Shown here: in pieces, positions 9,085 through 18,454 of the stretch | How positions within the stretch are numbered: the first letter of the stretch is position 1 | Layout of the letters: every line of letters starts with the position of its first letter | Origin: Chara braunii | Lineage: Eukaryota > Streptophyta > Charophyceae > Charales > Characeae | Direction of reading: 5' to 3' | Length of the DNA stretch: 24,850 bases | NCBI GenBank assembly: GCA_003427395.1 | Contig: BFEA01000049.1 | Location: forward strand, 3,540,238-3,565,087 | The notes under the pieces: generated by a model | The model's database searches: none | Seen by the model: the letters and a program-made list of their open reading frames with translations, nothing else | What the model was told of the DNA's origin: nothing | Made by a program: the position numbers and the translations under genes

Positions 9085-10185
9085 TGCAAGGAATATGAGT
9101 GTGAACGGTGTACAGAAAACCAATGTTGCGAAATCACACAGATGTCCAGGTAGTCGTATCCAAGCAGAGAGTACAAAATGCATCGAGAAACCATCCATAT
9201 AGAGCAATACAATGAAGTAATGAGCCAATGTTCAAGCCCGTAGGCCACATCAACACAGTATCCAAGGTCGCTCCCCTCTGTCTGGCGCCCAGCACCCAAC
9301 CTATCTGCCCGACTATCCTACCTACAGCTGGTTCACGCAACAGGCTCACTTCGACTCTCGAAGACCAATGTACATGACTGTCAACTCCATAGCCGACCTC
9401 TCTTCACGCACCAGGTACGTATCTCGTCACCCTCAATCAGACCTTGATTACCCCACACTGCGCCTCCTTCCCTGAAGACCACCAGATCACCCGCTGTACC
9501 CCCTGTTGCCCAGCAGCCCGGCTATGGCCGCCTACGGCCCGCTGCCCTGCAGCGCCCCAGTTCACCACTACGCGCCCCGGCAGCGCCCTTGGCAGCAGCG
9601 CAGCATCAAGTGATAGCGCAGCAGCGCTTCCGCATTGCTTGCACTGGCCAGAATGCCTGGCCTGGACTGCCCTACTCCTTTTGTGGAAGTGGCAGCCTCC
9701 TGGATGCTGCGTGTGGCCTGGCTGGAAGCTTCCAGTAGCTTCCGATTGGGCCTCAAACCCTGCGCCCAGGCCCGAGACTACAGTTGAGGGCGTGGGCCCG
9801 TTACAATTGGGCACGGCCTGAGTCTCCGGACTTGGGCTGTTTGCTGCATCTGTGTAGGGCTCCCAGGCAGGTGTGTTGGCAGTACTGCTTTTGCAAAGGC
9901 CGATGGCCTGCTTCCCAATGTATCGGCCTTGCTTTGTGTTTATGTGCCCAGGCAAAACTGTCAACGCCTGGGCCAACTGTATGACGCAGCTTTGTGAGGC
10001 TCACGCGTCTATCCAACCAATTGGCGTGCTGCGAGAGCCTGAATACCCACATATGGAAATGTTGAATTTTGCCTCTGACGAATATTTAGGCCCGCCTTCA
10101 CTTAGGGCGGGCACTCGGCCTGCTAGGGGCCTTAGCCTAGATCATGTGATGTCTGATAGGGTCTCTTGAGGGCATGTTCCTCACA
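9085..10185 (-). repeat. 5' LTR of the Ty3/gypsy element
   Basis: 1,101 bp, the partner of 861-1947. On the minus strand it starts TGTGAGGAACATGCCC and ends CATATTCCTTGCA. By hand alignment about 53 substitutions and a few indels separate the two LTRs, the largest indel being 14 bases present here near 9673-9690. Promoter and polyadenylation signals should lie within it on the minus strand, but I cannot place them with confidence. Confidence 0.93.
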
Positions 10186-10189
10186 AAAT
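10186..10189. repeat. right target-site duplication (AAAT)
   Basis: Right partner of the AAAT at 857-860, directly outside the TGTGAGGAA (minus strand) start of the 5' LTR. Confidence 0.55.
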
Positions 10190-10756
10190 CAATGCTGGTC
10201 ACGGTCTCTTCGGCCAGACGGAAGGAAGCGTGAGTGTTCATGTTGCATACTAGTGAATACTTCACCAAGTATGGGCAGAACCAAAGATCAACCAATATAG
10301 GATGAGCATGTATACTGCGGAAGTCTGAGAAATGGACTGACTCACATAGACTGAACTCACCCAAACATCACTCGACACACAAGCAATCGTGAGATGGTGG
10401 GGTCTGAAGCCATACATAGACGATGCTTCAGTCCCCGTACAACCATGCACAAATGAATGGTGGGAGGAGAGACGATGGAGGTGGGAGATATGGACAGCGC
10501 CAGATGTCACCGAGATAGAATCCAGACGGTCACCGATATGGTAGCCCAAAATGTCACCGAGCAAAATCAGAATGTTATGGACATAAGTCACCAGTGTCGG
10601 AGGTACAAAATCCTACTGTAACCGATGTCCGATCTGTGATGCCGCCAGGTCAATTTCAATTATCTCCAATGTCTCGAACCCGGTAAGTATCACAGCCTCC
10701 TACCACTGAAGTCCAATCACTAATCTCTGTCCAACTCGTATCAAAAGTCTCCAGTC
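10190..10756. other. right flank of the LTR element, no gene recognised
   Basis: No coding region recognised. Words such as TGTCACCGA(G/T) and GTCACCGATATG recur around 10505-10630, suggesting degenerate short repeats, but no regular period was found. Confidence 0.5.
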
Positions 10757-10758
10757 TG

Positions 10759-10789
<31 letters not shown>

Positions 10790-10825
10790 CTGAAGAAGAA
10801 GAAGAAGAAGTCTGAAGGAGAAGAA
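10757..10825. repeat. (GAA)n microsatellite
   Basis: Two blocks of GAA/AGA triplets separated by GTCT, then GAAGGAGAAGAAGAGG. Minus-strand reading gives poly-Ser/poly-Phe artefact peptides. Confidence 0.92.
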
Positions 10826-11430
10826 GAGGAGAGGGGCATAGCATTGGTGGAGATGGCGAGTAGCTCCAGGCCGTACCTAATGGGACAAGGTGGCGCCTTG
10901 GCTGCTGCGGAAGACGGCTGCGCTATTGGGAGCTATGGCGCTCGTGGCTGCTGTCAGGTGAGTCTCCCTCCTCGCTCCTCCCTACTGCAGTGCGCTAAAC
11001 TTAGCACTGCAGTTCCCAGCGCTGTGCTGAAACCAGAATAGCGCAGCGCGGTCGCTCCTCAGTGTCGTTTCTCCAAGATGCCTGGAAAGGCCGCTGGACC
11101 GGCCTAAGTACCGGTCAGCCTCAATGCTGCCTCAGCGCGCCGTGATCTGAATCGTCAAGATTGACGATTCAGATCAGACCGGCAAGCGGCAGCCTCAAGG
11201 GTGCCGCCAGGCCCAATGGTAATGTCGTTTGGGCCTATACCAGGTCTGTTGTAGGAAAACCAACCGGTGGCCTCAATGCGGCCTACCGGGAGAAAGGTCC
11301 GGCCTTTTGGCTGGGCCGGCCTAAGTACCCCTTAGTCTAGTGGTCGGGTCCGAGAGGGACCCATGTGGCATTAGTATGTAACACCGAGCTACGTGCGAGG
11401 GCGAAGTTGTCTGTCCGATACCTGGGTGGG
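10826..11430. other. GC-rich interval with palindrome, possible LTR relic
   Basis: No protein recognised. The words CCGGCCTAAGTACC (11099 and 11325) and CCTCAATG(C/T) recur. The interval lies directly downstream (minus strand) of a chromovirus pol end, so it may contain that element's 3' LTR, for example beginning at minus-strand TGTTACATACTAATGCC (about 11390), but no partner copy is present to prove it. Confidence 0.4.
11143..11176. repeat. perfect palindrome, 16-bp arms
   Basis: TGATCTGAATCGTCAA at 11143-11158 is the exact reverse complement of 11161-11176, with a GA loop of two bases. Pairing stops outside it (G-G at 11142/11177). Confidence 0.93.
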
Positions 11431-11760
11431 TCAGGTGGAATGAACTTTGTCCTTGGCAAGTCGTCGATTCTCATAGTCGGAGAAGATGAGTGGTGCAGAT
11501 GCCTGTAAGTCTGTGCGGGAGATCCAGCGCGTGTCATCAGGGGCACATTGCTTGAATGTGACTTGGTATTGCATTGGCTTGTTGCCATACTTGTGATGTG
11601 TGATGACACGGTCAAGTTCCTAATGCCTGTCCAGAGAGGGCGGATCCTGTGATCGTCGGCTCGGAAACTCATCCTCAGAAGGTGGCGTATATACGACCAG
11701 CTTTGACGCATGGAAAACCGGGTGCACACTGTTGAGCGCACGGTCCCCGCAAGCGAGGGG
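11431..11760 (-). pseudogene. pol 3' remnant of a second chromovirus (integrase end and chromodomain)
   Basis: One minus-strand frame reads VHPVFHASKLVVYTPP (the His codon of VHP at 11724-11722), then an Arg/Ser linker, a TAG at 11620-11622, and a chromodomain-like module containing QYQVTFKQC, DDTRWISRTDLQ and IFSDYENRR, closed by TGA at 11431-11433. HPVFH(V/A)SKL is the conserved end of Ty3/gypsy integrase, and the following module is the chromovirus chromodomain. Its sequence is clearly different from the complete element at 861-10185. Upstream coding (11761-11870, RERYVW...) is too eroded to follow. No reverse transcriptase is present, so this is a fragment. Confidence 0.85.
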
Positions 11761-12540
11761 ACCTTCTCGGCCGCGTCACGCAGGATTCGGCAGGACTTTA
11801 GACGTAGAGCGTTGCCGCTCCGGCCGAGTGCGCCAGACATACCTCTCGCGAACCCCTACGACAGGATAGGGTCACGCGAGGTACAACTTACCTCCACCTG
11901 CGGGAGCTGTCTCCATCCCTTAGGTGTATCCCTTCAGAGCTACCAGTCCACAATACGAAAGCTTTTACATGCAATCGCAGAGGTGGACCAGCCGTGGGCG
12001 TTTTCTCGTACGCTGTAGCATTAGGGGGTACGCGTGGTTCCACGCCTTTATCGGACCCGTACGCAAGCCGACACACTGGGGGGCTGAAATCCCAAGCGCG
12101 GCTCGTCGTCGGTCGACTAGGACGCATCCTTCTTACCACGCATTACACCACGCCAGAACAAAAGTCAGATCAATCACACAAAACAAAAACACTCCTAGTC
12201 CCTTTAGTATCGAACCCATAACCTTCGCATACGGAAATTGGTTAAGTATCGCGCACGTGCCTTAATATAAAACTGCGCGGATGCAAGGCTTTCTCATATC
12301 GACTAGTCATGCAAGCATTCGCAAGTAGTCGTAATACTATGTAGTACCCAGAATCGCGCGGTCCTCGATAGTCTCGAGGGTCGCGTTCAACACTCAAGTG
12401 TCGGCTGACACGCGCCTTGAGGGGTTAATCTCTCGACGCTAGGCAACCGCCAAGGCGGTTGAGAACCACACCCTCTTCTGCACCCTGTGGAGAGTGGGTG
12501 GTACACAGGTTCCGACCTGTAGTCAGCCCTTATAGGCCAT
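11761..12540. other. no recognisable gene
   Basis: Open frames on both strands overlap and match nothing I know. There is a possible extension of the chromovirus relic up to about 11870. A short perfect inverted repeat, CAACCGCC-AA-GGCGGTTG, lies at 12444-12461. Confidence 0.5.
12444..12461. repeat. 8-bp-arm perfect inverted repeat
   Basis: CAACCGCC (12444-12451) and GGCGGTTG (12454-12461) pair across an AA loop. Function unknown; there is no T tract next to it that would suggest a terminator. Confidence 0.7.
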
Positions 12541-13287
12541 GGAGACAAGCATTATCTAGGGCCTGAAGAAAAGTCAAGGGGTTTGACTTTGACGACTGCC
12601 ACATACATGAACATCCAACTATGAAAATCAACAAGCAAAATTCACGCGGTAAATAAATAAGCATCCCAATACCTATATATTAAATCAGAACTCAAGATAA
12701 GATAAAGGAAGGGAAAATAAACCCATCAGGTATGCAGATCGCGCGACACATGGTTGTCATTCTCACTGCCTCCAAAGTAAGACTCGCATACCAAGCTCCA
12801 AAATACTAACCTCATAAAACACATACGAAAGCCGCATTGCCATGCACCAATGTGGTCAACTTTACTGTTCACTGCAACTCACTCCACACCTCACACACTC
12901 AAGCCCTAGCCATTGTTCAACTTTCCATAAAAACCCACCAATTCTTTATAATGGCCATTAAAAGAAGTATGGTTAAAACCTTCAAGGAAACATATCGAAT
13001 CTCAAGGCTAAGGCATTAAGCTGAGGTACAGGCATAAGCAAAGTTGTGTCGTGAGCCGACGAATTGGCGATCAACCAACCGACTTGTTATCAAAGATGAC
13101 AGAAGACGATCCTCATAGGACCGAGTTGGACTAGTCAGATCTTAAATCAAAAACAACCAACACAGGCCAAATCCCAAATACTTGAACTTAAAGTGTATGG
13201 AGAATAAATCCCCATATCACATCTTACTCAAAACCTCGTAAGACTAGATCTTAAATCTATCTCTTAAATGGATCTTAGAGAATAAGG
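12541..13287. other. AT-rich interval, nothing recognised
   Basis: Base composition shifts to AT-rich from about 12600, and stops are frequent in all frames. No RNA gene or domain was seen. Confidence 0.55.
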
Positions 13288-13676
13288 AAAATTATGGCAG
13301 CATCTCCCCTATACAGGGTGGATTGCCAAGAATTCTCCTACCATAATATTATCTAACTCTTGAAAACTTGGAAAATTTCGACAGCGCTTCCCGTAGGAAA
13401 AGTGTCCTTTCAAAATTTATACAAAGCTAAATATTAAACTCATAAATAAACCTGACTTCGCAAAGTCAAATTTTGTCTAACTCCCTGATTTAGTAAAAAT
13501 TTGCGCAGCACTTCCCCTAGGAAGGTAGGCTTCCCAGATTTTAACTAAGTCAGATATAAACTCAGACAAAAGTTGAACTTTGAAAGTCAAAATTTGACGA
13601 ACTCCTTGGTTTTGTAGAAATTTCGGCAGCGCTTCCCGTAGGAAAAATAGCTTTCCAAAATTTATACAGAGCCAAG
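13288..13676. repeat. four degenerate copies of an AAATTTCGGCAGC-type repeat
   Basis: The core CAGC(A/G)(C/T)(T/C)TCCC(C/G)TA occurs at 13298, 13382, 13506 and 13627. In the last three the homology extends about 57 bp (AAATTT-G-CAGC, then TTTCCCAAAATTTATAC-like text), with spacings of 124 and 121 bp and an intervening AAAGTCAAA(A)TTTTG. From memory, similar GGCAGCATCTCCCCT repeats occur in untranslated or LTR parts of plant Ty3/gypsy elements, so this may be the non-coding part of another copy. Confidence 0.75.
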
Positions 13677-14011
13677 TAAAACAAATGATCCCAGAAAATG
13701 CAAAAACTTGAACTAAGTAAAACTTAACTCAGAAAATGCAGGAATTGAACTAACTCCTATAGCTCCAGCACGTGGCGAGCACTAACAGACTACCCTACTA
13801 TACAGAAAACACACATAGCCCGAACGAAAGACAAGTCTTTGTAAACAAGCATGTCATGTCCACAATGCATTCAGCCCAATTCAAAACAAGGGTTCATTCA
13901 TCCAAAGTGTTCATCTTTCGCTTGTCCTGATTATAGAAACATTAGTCCCGTATCTTACTTGGTTAATTATCTTTCTAAGTTGTTCTCAGTCAACCCCATG
14001 CAATCTAACAG

Positions 14012-14735
14012 ACTTAGCAAGGCGACCGAATCAGTCAGAACGACCTCATCTCCAGCCCTAGTTCAATGTCTTAGGCAAAACGAGCAAGGCGACCGGATCA
14101 GTCTCGAGGACCTCATTTCCAACCCCAGTTCAATGTCTTAGGCCAAACGAGCAAGGCGACCGGATCAGTCTGGAGGACCTCATTTCCANNNNNNNNNNNN
14201 NNNNNNNNNNNNNNNNNNNNNNNNNNNNNNNNNNNNNNNNNNNNNNNNNNNNNNNNNNNNNNNNNNNNNNNNNNNNNNNNNNNNNNNNNNNNNNNNNNTG
14301 TCTTAGGCAAAATGAGCAAGGCGACCGGATCAGTTTGGAGGACCTCATTTCCAGCCCCAGTTCAATGTCTTAGGCAAAACGAGCAAGGCGACCAGATCAG
14401 TTTGAAGGACCTCATCTCCAGTCCCAGTTCAATGTCTTGGGCAAACGAGCAAGGCGACTGGATCAGTCCGGATGACCTCATCTCCAGCCCCAGTTCAATG
14501 TCTTAGGCAAACGAGCAAAGCGACCGGATCAGTTAGAAGGACCTTATCTCCAGCCCCATTTCAATGTCTTAGGCAAACGAGCAAAGCGACCGGATCAGTC
14601 AGGACCTTAGGCAAACGAGCAAAGCGACCGGATCAGTTAGGAGGACATCATCTCCAGCCCCATTTCAATGTCTTAGGCAAATAGCAAAGCGACCGGATCA
14701 GTCAGGAGGACCTCATCTCCAGCCCGATTTGAAAT
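14012..14735. repeat. 66/67-bp tandem repeat array, about ten visible units
   Basis: Units of the form CTTAGGCAAACGAGCAAGGC-GACCGGATCAGT-GGAGGACCTCAT-CTCCAGCCCC-AGTTCAATGT. The word GCGACC/GCGACT starts at 14022, 14089, 14156, 14321, 14388, 14454, 14520, 14586, 14624 and 14689. Spacing is 67 in the left units and 66 or 65 in the right ones, with one short unit (38) at 14586-14623. A 66-bp unit has no stop in one frame, which creates an apparent repetitive protein; the mixed 66/67 lengths break that frame, so I do not call it coding. The N gap falls inside. Confidence 0.93.
14189..14298. other. assembly gap, 110 N
   Basis: 110 consecutive N inside the tandem array. The distance between flanking unit landmarks (165 bp) is not a whole number of 66/67-bp units, so the gap length is an estimate. 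Confidence 0.98.
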
Positions 14736-14739
14736 CATC

Positions 14740-16420
14740 GCAAACAGACATCGTGGATTTCATTTCAGGCAGATAAATTTAAACAAACATGGTAAATTCC
14801 CTATGATGCAGTTAAAGTCTTGAATTAAAGTCAAGGAAATATACAAAAAGTCAAAACTCAGTCAAACTGAATGAAGGGTGGTATAGATATGGGTATATGG
14901 GATCCTAAAGGAGATCTCGTCGGCCTACCTCAAAGTTCCTTGCCTCCAGAGTCCCGCCTGAACCCTGGCAGAGCTCCCGCAATCGGTGGGGCGAGCCTCC
15001 CACAGAGGCCTTGGCACTGATTATGGGTTTCAATCCCGCCTGCTGCCTTCCTCTCTGAACCAAAGGGCTAGACTGGGAGTGAGAAGGGCAGAAGGAGAGA
15101 GATTGAGTCACTCAGGTACCAGAGAGGTGCACTCAAACTCGCGTGAGAGGGCCTTGAAATCTTGACGCGCCTGAAGGCCCCGCAATGGTGGCCAATTACG
15201 CAAGTAAGATGGTCAGATCGGCGCCAAACGCAGAGTGGTGACGCTCTGGCAGACCTCCAAGTTGCAATAGTAACTCCTTTGCACAGCCCAATGCCTCTCC
15301 CAAGCTGCCGTATTGCTCTCTCAGACTAGATTGCTGCTACACAGCCTAGAAAGGCCGCCTTCAATTGAAGCACACGCCCATACCTTATTCGAGATATCGT
15401 CAAAGAAAACTCAGTCGGAAATCGCGCTTACAACCAGTTGCAAGCGAGGGCAACGCGGAAAGTGTGGGAAGGTGTAGCAAGGCCAACTATGCATACCAAC
15501 CCAAACGAACGCAGTTATCGCACATAGTAGTATCTAGCCAACGCAGCGGTCGTACATAGTGATATGCAGCCAAACCCTGCGCACACAACCAGCGCTGTGT
15601 GCACAACACAAAGTGCACAACATCAACAACAACGCGATTTCGAGCACATAGTAGTACCGCCGGCCTCAACAGCAGCAAGCGGATTCCAATATGACCCCCA
15701 CATACGAATGCACAACCGTAGTGTTGTCGATCTCAGCAACAGCCCAACTACCACAATCCGCCCGTGTCGAGGATAGTCAACAGCATCACCCAGGTACGTA
15801 GCAGAAACTTGGGCTACTTCAAACCGACGCAGCAGCCTTGACCTGCGTCGAACAGCGGTTGTGTCGACAGTCGGACCAACTTGGGCGTAATGGGAGCGGC
15901 GCAGCACTGAAGGTACGACAGTAGCTCAACAACAGTTCCTCCTATCAAGACACCCCCAAGAAAAAGCAACTCTTCCTTGCTTTAGAAATGGTAACGAGGG
16001 TGTATGCAGGCGTCGGCCATGGAGAGCATTACCACGAACAGGTACGTGTCCTCACACAACCATCGTCATCCCTCTACTCTATAGATCGTGGTTGGCAGGC
16101 GGTACACTCGTAGAGGGCCCCGCCGCTTAGCTTTCTTCCGCCTCGTGAGCTTGTATCCACCGGCTCACAATCCGCTGAACCTCTCGGTCCGTGCTTCCAG
16201 GCAGGTAGAATGCAGAACTTTCGCCCACAGCCCAGGTACGCAGATGTAGCCCAGGCACACTATTGTCAAGACCGGATACATGCTAGCTTCAGAGCTACTA
16301 GGACTATCCGGGTGCAGCTTACAGTGTAAGACGTTCATACTGGACGATGGCCCAGATCTCAGTGAGACCCGGATGACGACTTGGTGAAAAAACGGTCGCA
16401 ACTGCAGCCACGGAGGTCCC
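14740..16420. other. no recognisable gene; several splice-donor-like words
   Basis: Open frames on both strands are short and unrecognised. CAGGTACG(T/C)-type words occur on the plus strand near 15790, 16040 and 16233, and AAGGTACG near 15911. These could be donors of an unannotated transcript, but no exon chain with a coherent frame was found. Confidence 0.45.
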
Positions 16421-16471
16421 AAATGTGCAAAATGAGAATGAATCTTCCGCTAGAACGTGGGAAGATACATC
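16421..16471 (+). repeat. dispersed hairpin motif, copy A
   Basis: Contains AATGAGAATGAATCTTCC, then about 10 nt, then GGGAAGATACAT; ATCTTCC pairs with GGAAGAT. Related copies lie at 16961-17010 and 17506-17543, and a weak one at 16608-16652. Confidence 0.75.
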
Positions 16472-16718
16472 CGGAGTCTTGTGCAGGAATCCGTGCTATG
16501 CGAGGCGACCAGGTAAGTCCTCTTTTTCCTCTTCTCACACTTACTCTGCACCCTCCTCTGCAGAGCACGGCTCACACCTACTAACTACCACTCGTCAAGT
16601 ATCAAGTAGATGGAGTGAATCTTCTGCGAAAAGCTGGGCGGACGCACTGTCGCACCCCCTTTTTGCATGATAGGCCGACTTCCGACTCATCTCGCATTGC
16701 CAGCCTGGTCTTCGATAG

Positions 16719-16720
<2 letters not shown>

Positions 16721-16789
<69 letters not shown>

Positions 16790-16790
16790 G
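16721..16790. repeat. (CT)n microsatellite
   Basis: About 68 bp of CT dinucleotides with a single interruption (CGC) at 16768-16770. Confidence 0.95.
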
Positions 16791-16960
16791 GCGCAGCCTG
16801 AGTGTATGAACGTACCTGACCGTCTTCACGGCCAGGATCGTTCCTAATCGGCGAGGAGCAACCGTGGAATGGGGATGATCATGGCAAGTGGCACGGGCAT
16901 CTGCCAGACAAGAACACAACAGCAGGCAGTAGTGACATGGCCCTGCTGCCAGTTTCATCA

Positions 16961-17010
16961 GATGTGTAAAATGAGAATGAATCTTTCCGTAAAAAGTGGA
17001 AAGATACATT
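16961..17010 (+). repeat. dispersed hairpin motif, copy C
   Basis: GATGTGTAAAATGAGAATGA, followed by ATCTTTCC, a 9-nt loop and GGAAAGAT, then ACATT. The 8-bp stem is perfect. The flanking words (ATGTG(C/T)(A)AAATGAGAATGA) match copy A at 16421. Confidence 0.78.
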
Positions 17011-17149
17011 ACACATTCTCACCAAAGGAAGTCTTGTTCTCGGGCGCAGACCCTGCTGGTCGTACAGGCCAGACCGCAGCACCAAATCCAATTCTGTCAC
17101 GACCATTCACTTCGCAGCGCCTCGAAACCCCCGTTTAGGTTCCTCCCTT

Positions 17150-17173
17150 GCTCGTTTTCATCGAGAAACGAGC
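17150..17173 (+). repeat. hairpin, 8-bp arms (pair with 17853-17878)
   Basis: GCTCGTTT (17150-17157) pairs with AAACGAGC (17166-17173). The related hairpin at 17853-17878 has the same 10-nt spacing between its core arms and shares loop text TCGAGA; one stem pair is changed on both sides (T:A here, C:G there). Confidence 0.75.
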
Positions 17174-17505
17174 GAGCTATGCAGTTTCTACTCCCGCTTT
17201 CCCACTCTTTCTTCCTCCTCGACTCCTCCGCTCTCTTATGTTCGTCCCCCTTTCCCACTCCTTCCAACGTACCAGGGCACCAAACAAGACCAAGTTCATA
17301 TCCCGGAAGCCAACCCAACTACAACGCCGAAGAGCAGTGAAATGCTGCTACCGTGATTCATGAGGGAAAATTCCATCGGAGAAGACGACGACCTCGTTGC
17401 GACAAGGAAGCTCTTAGTAAGGTGATGCCCCCGACCTCGACAACGACGACAGCTCAGTAGGAACAAAGAAGTTTTGAATTATTGCCCCTAAAAGAAAAAG
17501 AATAT

Positions 17506-17543
17506 AAAAAATGAGTTTTCTGCTAAAATATGGAAAGATGCAT
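17506..17543 (+). repeat. dispersed hairpin motif, copy D
   Basis: ATAAAAAATGAGTTTTCTGC, followed by TAAAATATGGAAAGATGCATT. It matches copies A and C in the leading AAAATGAG and the trailing GGAAAGAT-CATT, but the 5' stem arm has decayed. A run of ten C follows at 17555-17564. Confidence 0.65.
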
Positions 17544-17852
17544 TGTTGCATCAACCCCCCCCCCTTCTCACGCAGCCTTAGCTATTCATGCCGGCCAAAC
17601 CATTGCCCAAATCGGAAATCTGTGATAGCCATTCAACTCGGAATGGTCACAAACCCCTATGTATCATCTTGGTTCGGCAAAATCGGCCAAGAAACGACCG
17701 AGATATGTCACTTCCGCTCCCTGCCATATCCGCTTCCCGGCAACTCCGTGCAGCATCTTACTTCTGCAGCGTCAAAACCATCCAATAACTTCGATTTCCG
17801 ACTTCGCCATTAGGTTCGCCATGGTCTAGAACATTAGAAACGAGTCTTCATT

Positions 17853-17878
17853 CGCCCGTTCGTGTCGAGAAACGGGCG
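17853..17878 (+). repeat. hairpin, 8-bp arms (pair with 17150-17173)
   Basis: CGCCCGTT (17853-17860) pairs with AACGGGCG (17871-17878) across CGTGTCGAGA. See the partner at 17150 for the covarying base pair. Confidence 0.75.
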
Positions 17879-18454
17879 CAAAGTCATATTCTCTCCCTCC
17901 ATAGCTTGCTGCTCCCCCGTCACTGCGCTTCCTCCAGTTCTGCATGGCCCCTATGCAGATTCATGTCCAGGTTCAGTCTCCTTTCTCTCTGCTGCTACGT
18001 ATCTCCCCCCTGTCTTTGCCTTCCTCGCTTTCTTCCGTTTCTCCTTCATCCTCTCCCTGCGCTAAACGGTGCGCTAAGCCAGGCACCGCAACAGGCAGTG
18101 ATAGATACAGACCGCTGGCCGGTGGCCACGAAAGTCAAAATCTGCTAAGGTGAGTATAGCAACTCACCTGCCGAATCAATCAGCTCCGACCGGACGGTAC
18201 TGCAGCCGCTGTGCAGCGTGCAGCTCCCACGTTGCGCCCAGTGGGAGGGCCCAGGGCCTGCTGTGACGCGAGCTAGGTGCAGCGGGTCCCGATACAGATC
18301 TTGGCGGCGGTAGCAAATATTCAAATGAGAATTTTGCAGGCCGAAGTGGCCTGCTGCTGGAACAGCTTGGACTGCACAGCCAGAACTGTGGCAGCCTTTT
18401 ACTGGTGCCCCCTGGCCCCGCCCAGGCATAGTTCACCACCGTGCATGCCCCCGG
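17879..18454. other. pyrimidine-rich interval, nothing recognised
   Basis: C/T-rich to 18060, then mixed composition. The word GCGCTAAAC at 18059 also occurs at 10993 next to similar text, hinting at an old shared repeat. No gene seen. Confidence 0.45.

Larger units (their letters stand above)
861..10185 (-). mobile_element. complete but decayed Ty3/gypsy chromovirus-type LTR retrotransposon
   Basis: A full LTR retrotransposon read right to left. Two direct repeats of about 1.1 kb (861-1947 and 9085-10185) enclose, in minus-strand order, a primer binding site, a long leader, gag with a CCHC knuckle, protease, reverse transcriptase, RNase H, integrase with a chromodomain-like tail, and a polypurine tract next to the 3' LTR. 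The order PR-RT-RH-IN is that of Ty3/gypsy elements, and the C-terminal chromodomain points to the chromovirus group. The LTRs differ by about 5% by hand count, so the insertion is not recent. The internal region carries many frameshifts and stops, so the copy cannot move on its own. Part of the gag damage (7494-7710) is an assembly artefact. Confidence 0.93.

Noticed and set aside
9437-10052. Long open frames inside both LTRs (for example minus-strand frames at 9437-9976 and 1448-1738)
   Set aside because: They lie wholly in LTR sequence, are not kept at equal length in the two copies and match no known family.
10958-10990. GTGAGT...TGCAG interval as an intron
   Set aside because: Only 33 bp, too short for a plant intron, and the flanking frame has no recognised coding sequence.
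12444-12461. Rho-independent-type terminator hairpin
   Set aside because: No T tract follows, and the surroundings are eukaryotic.
14312-14684. Repetitive protein with GDWISPDDLISSPSSMS-type units
   Set aside because: Produced by a 66-bp repeat without a stop in one frame; unit lengths of 66 and 67 are mixed, so no continuous frame exists across the array.
14012-14735. CRISPR-like array
   Set aside because: The repeats are contiguous 66/67-bp units with no unique spacers, in a eukaryotic retroelement context.
16602-17009. Minus-strand open frame of 135 codons
   Set aside because: Its centre is Arg-Glu repeats from the CT microsatellite; the rest is unrecognised and overlaps the hairpin motif copies.
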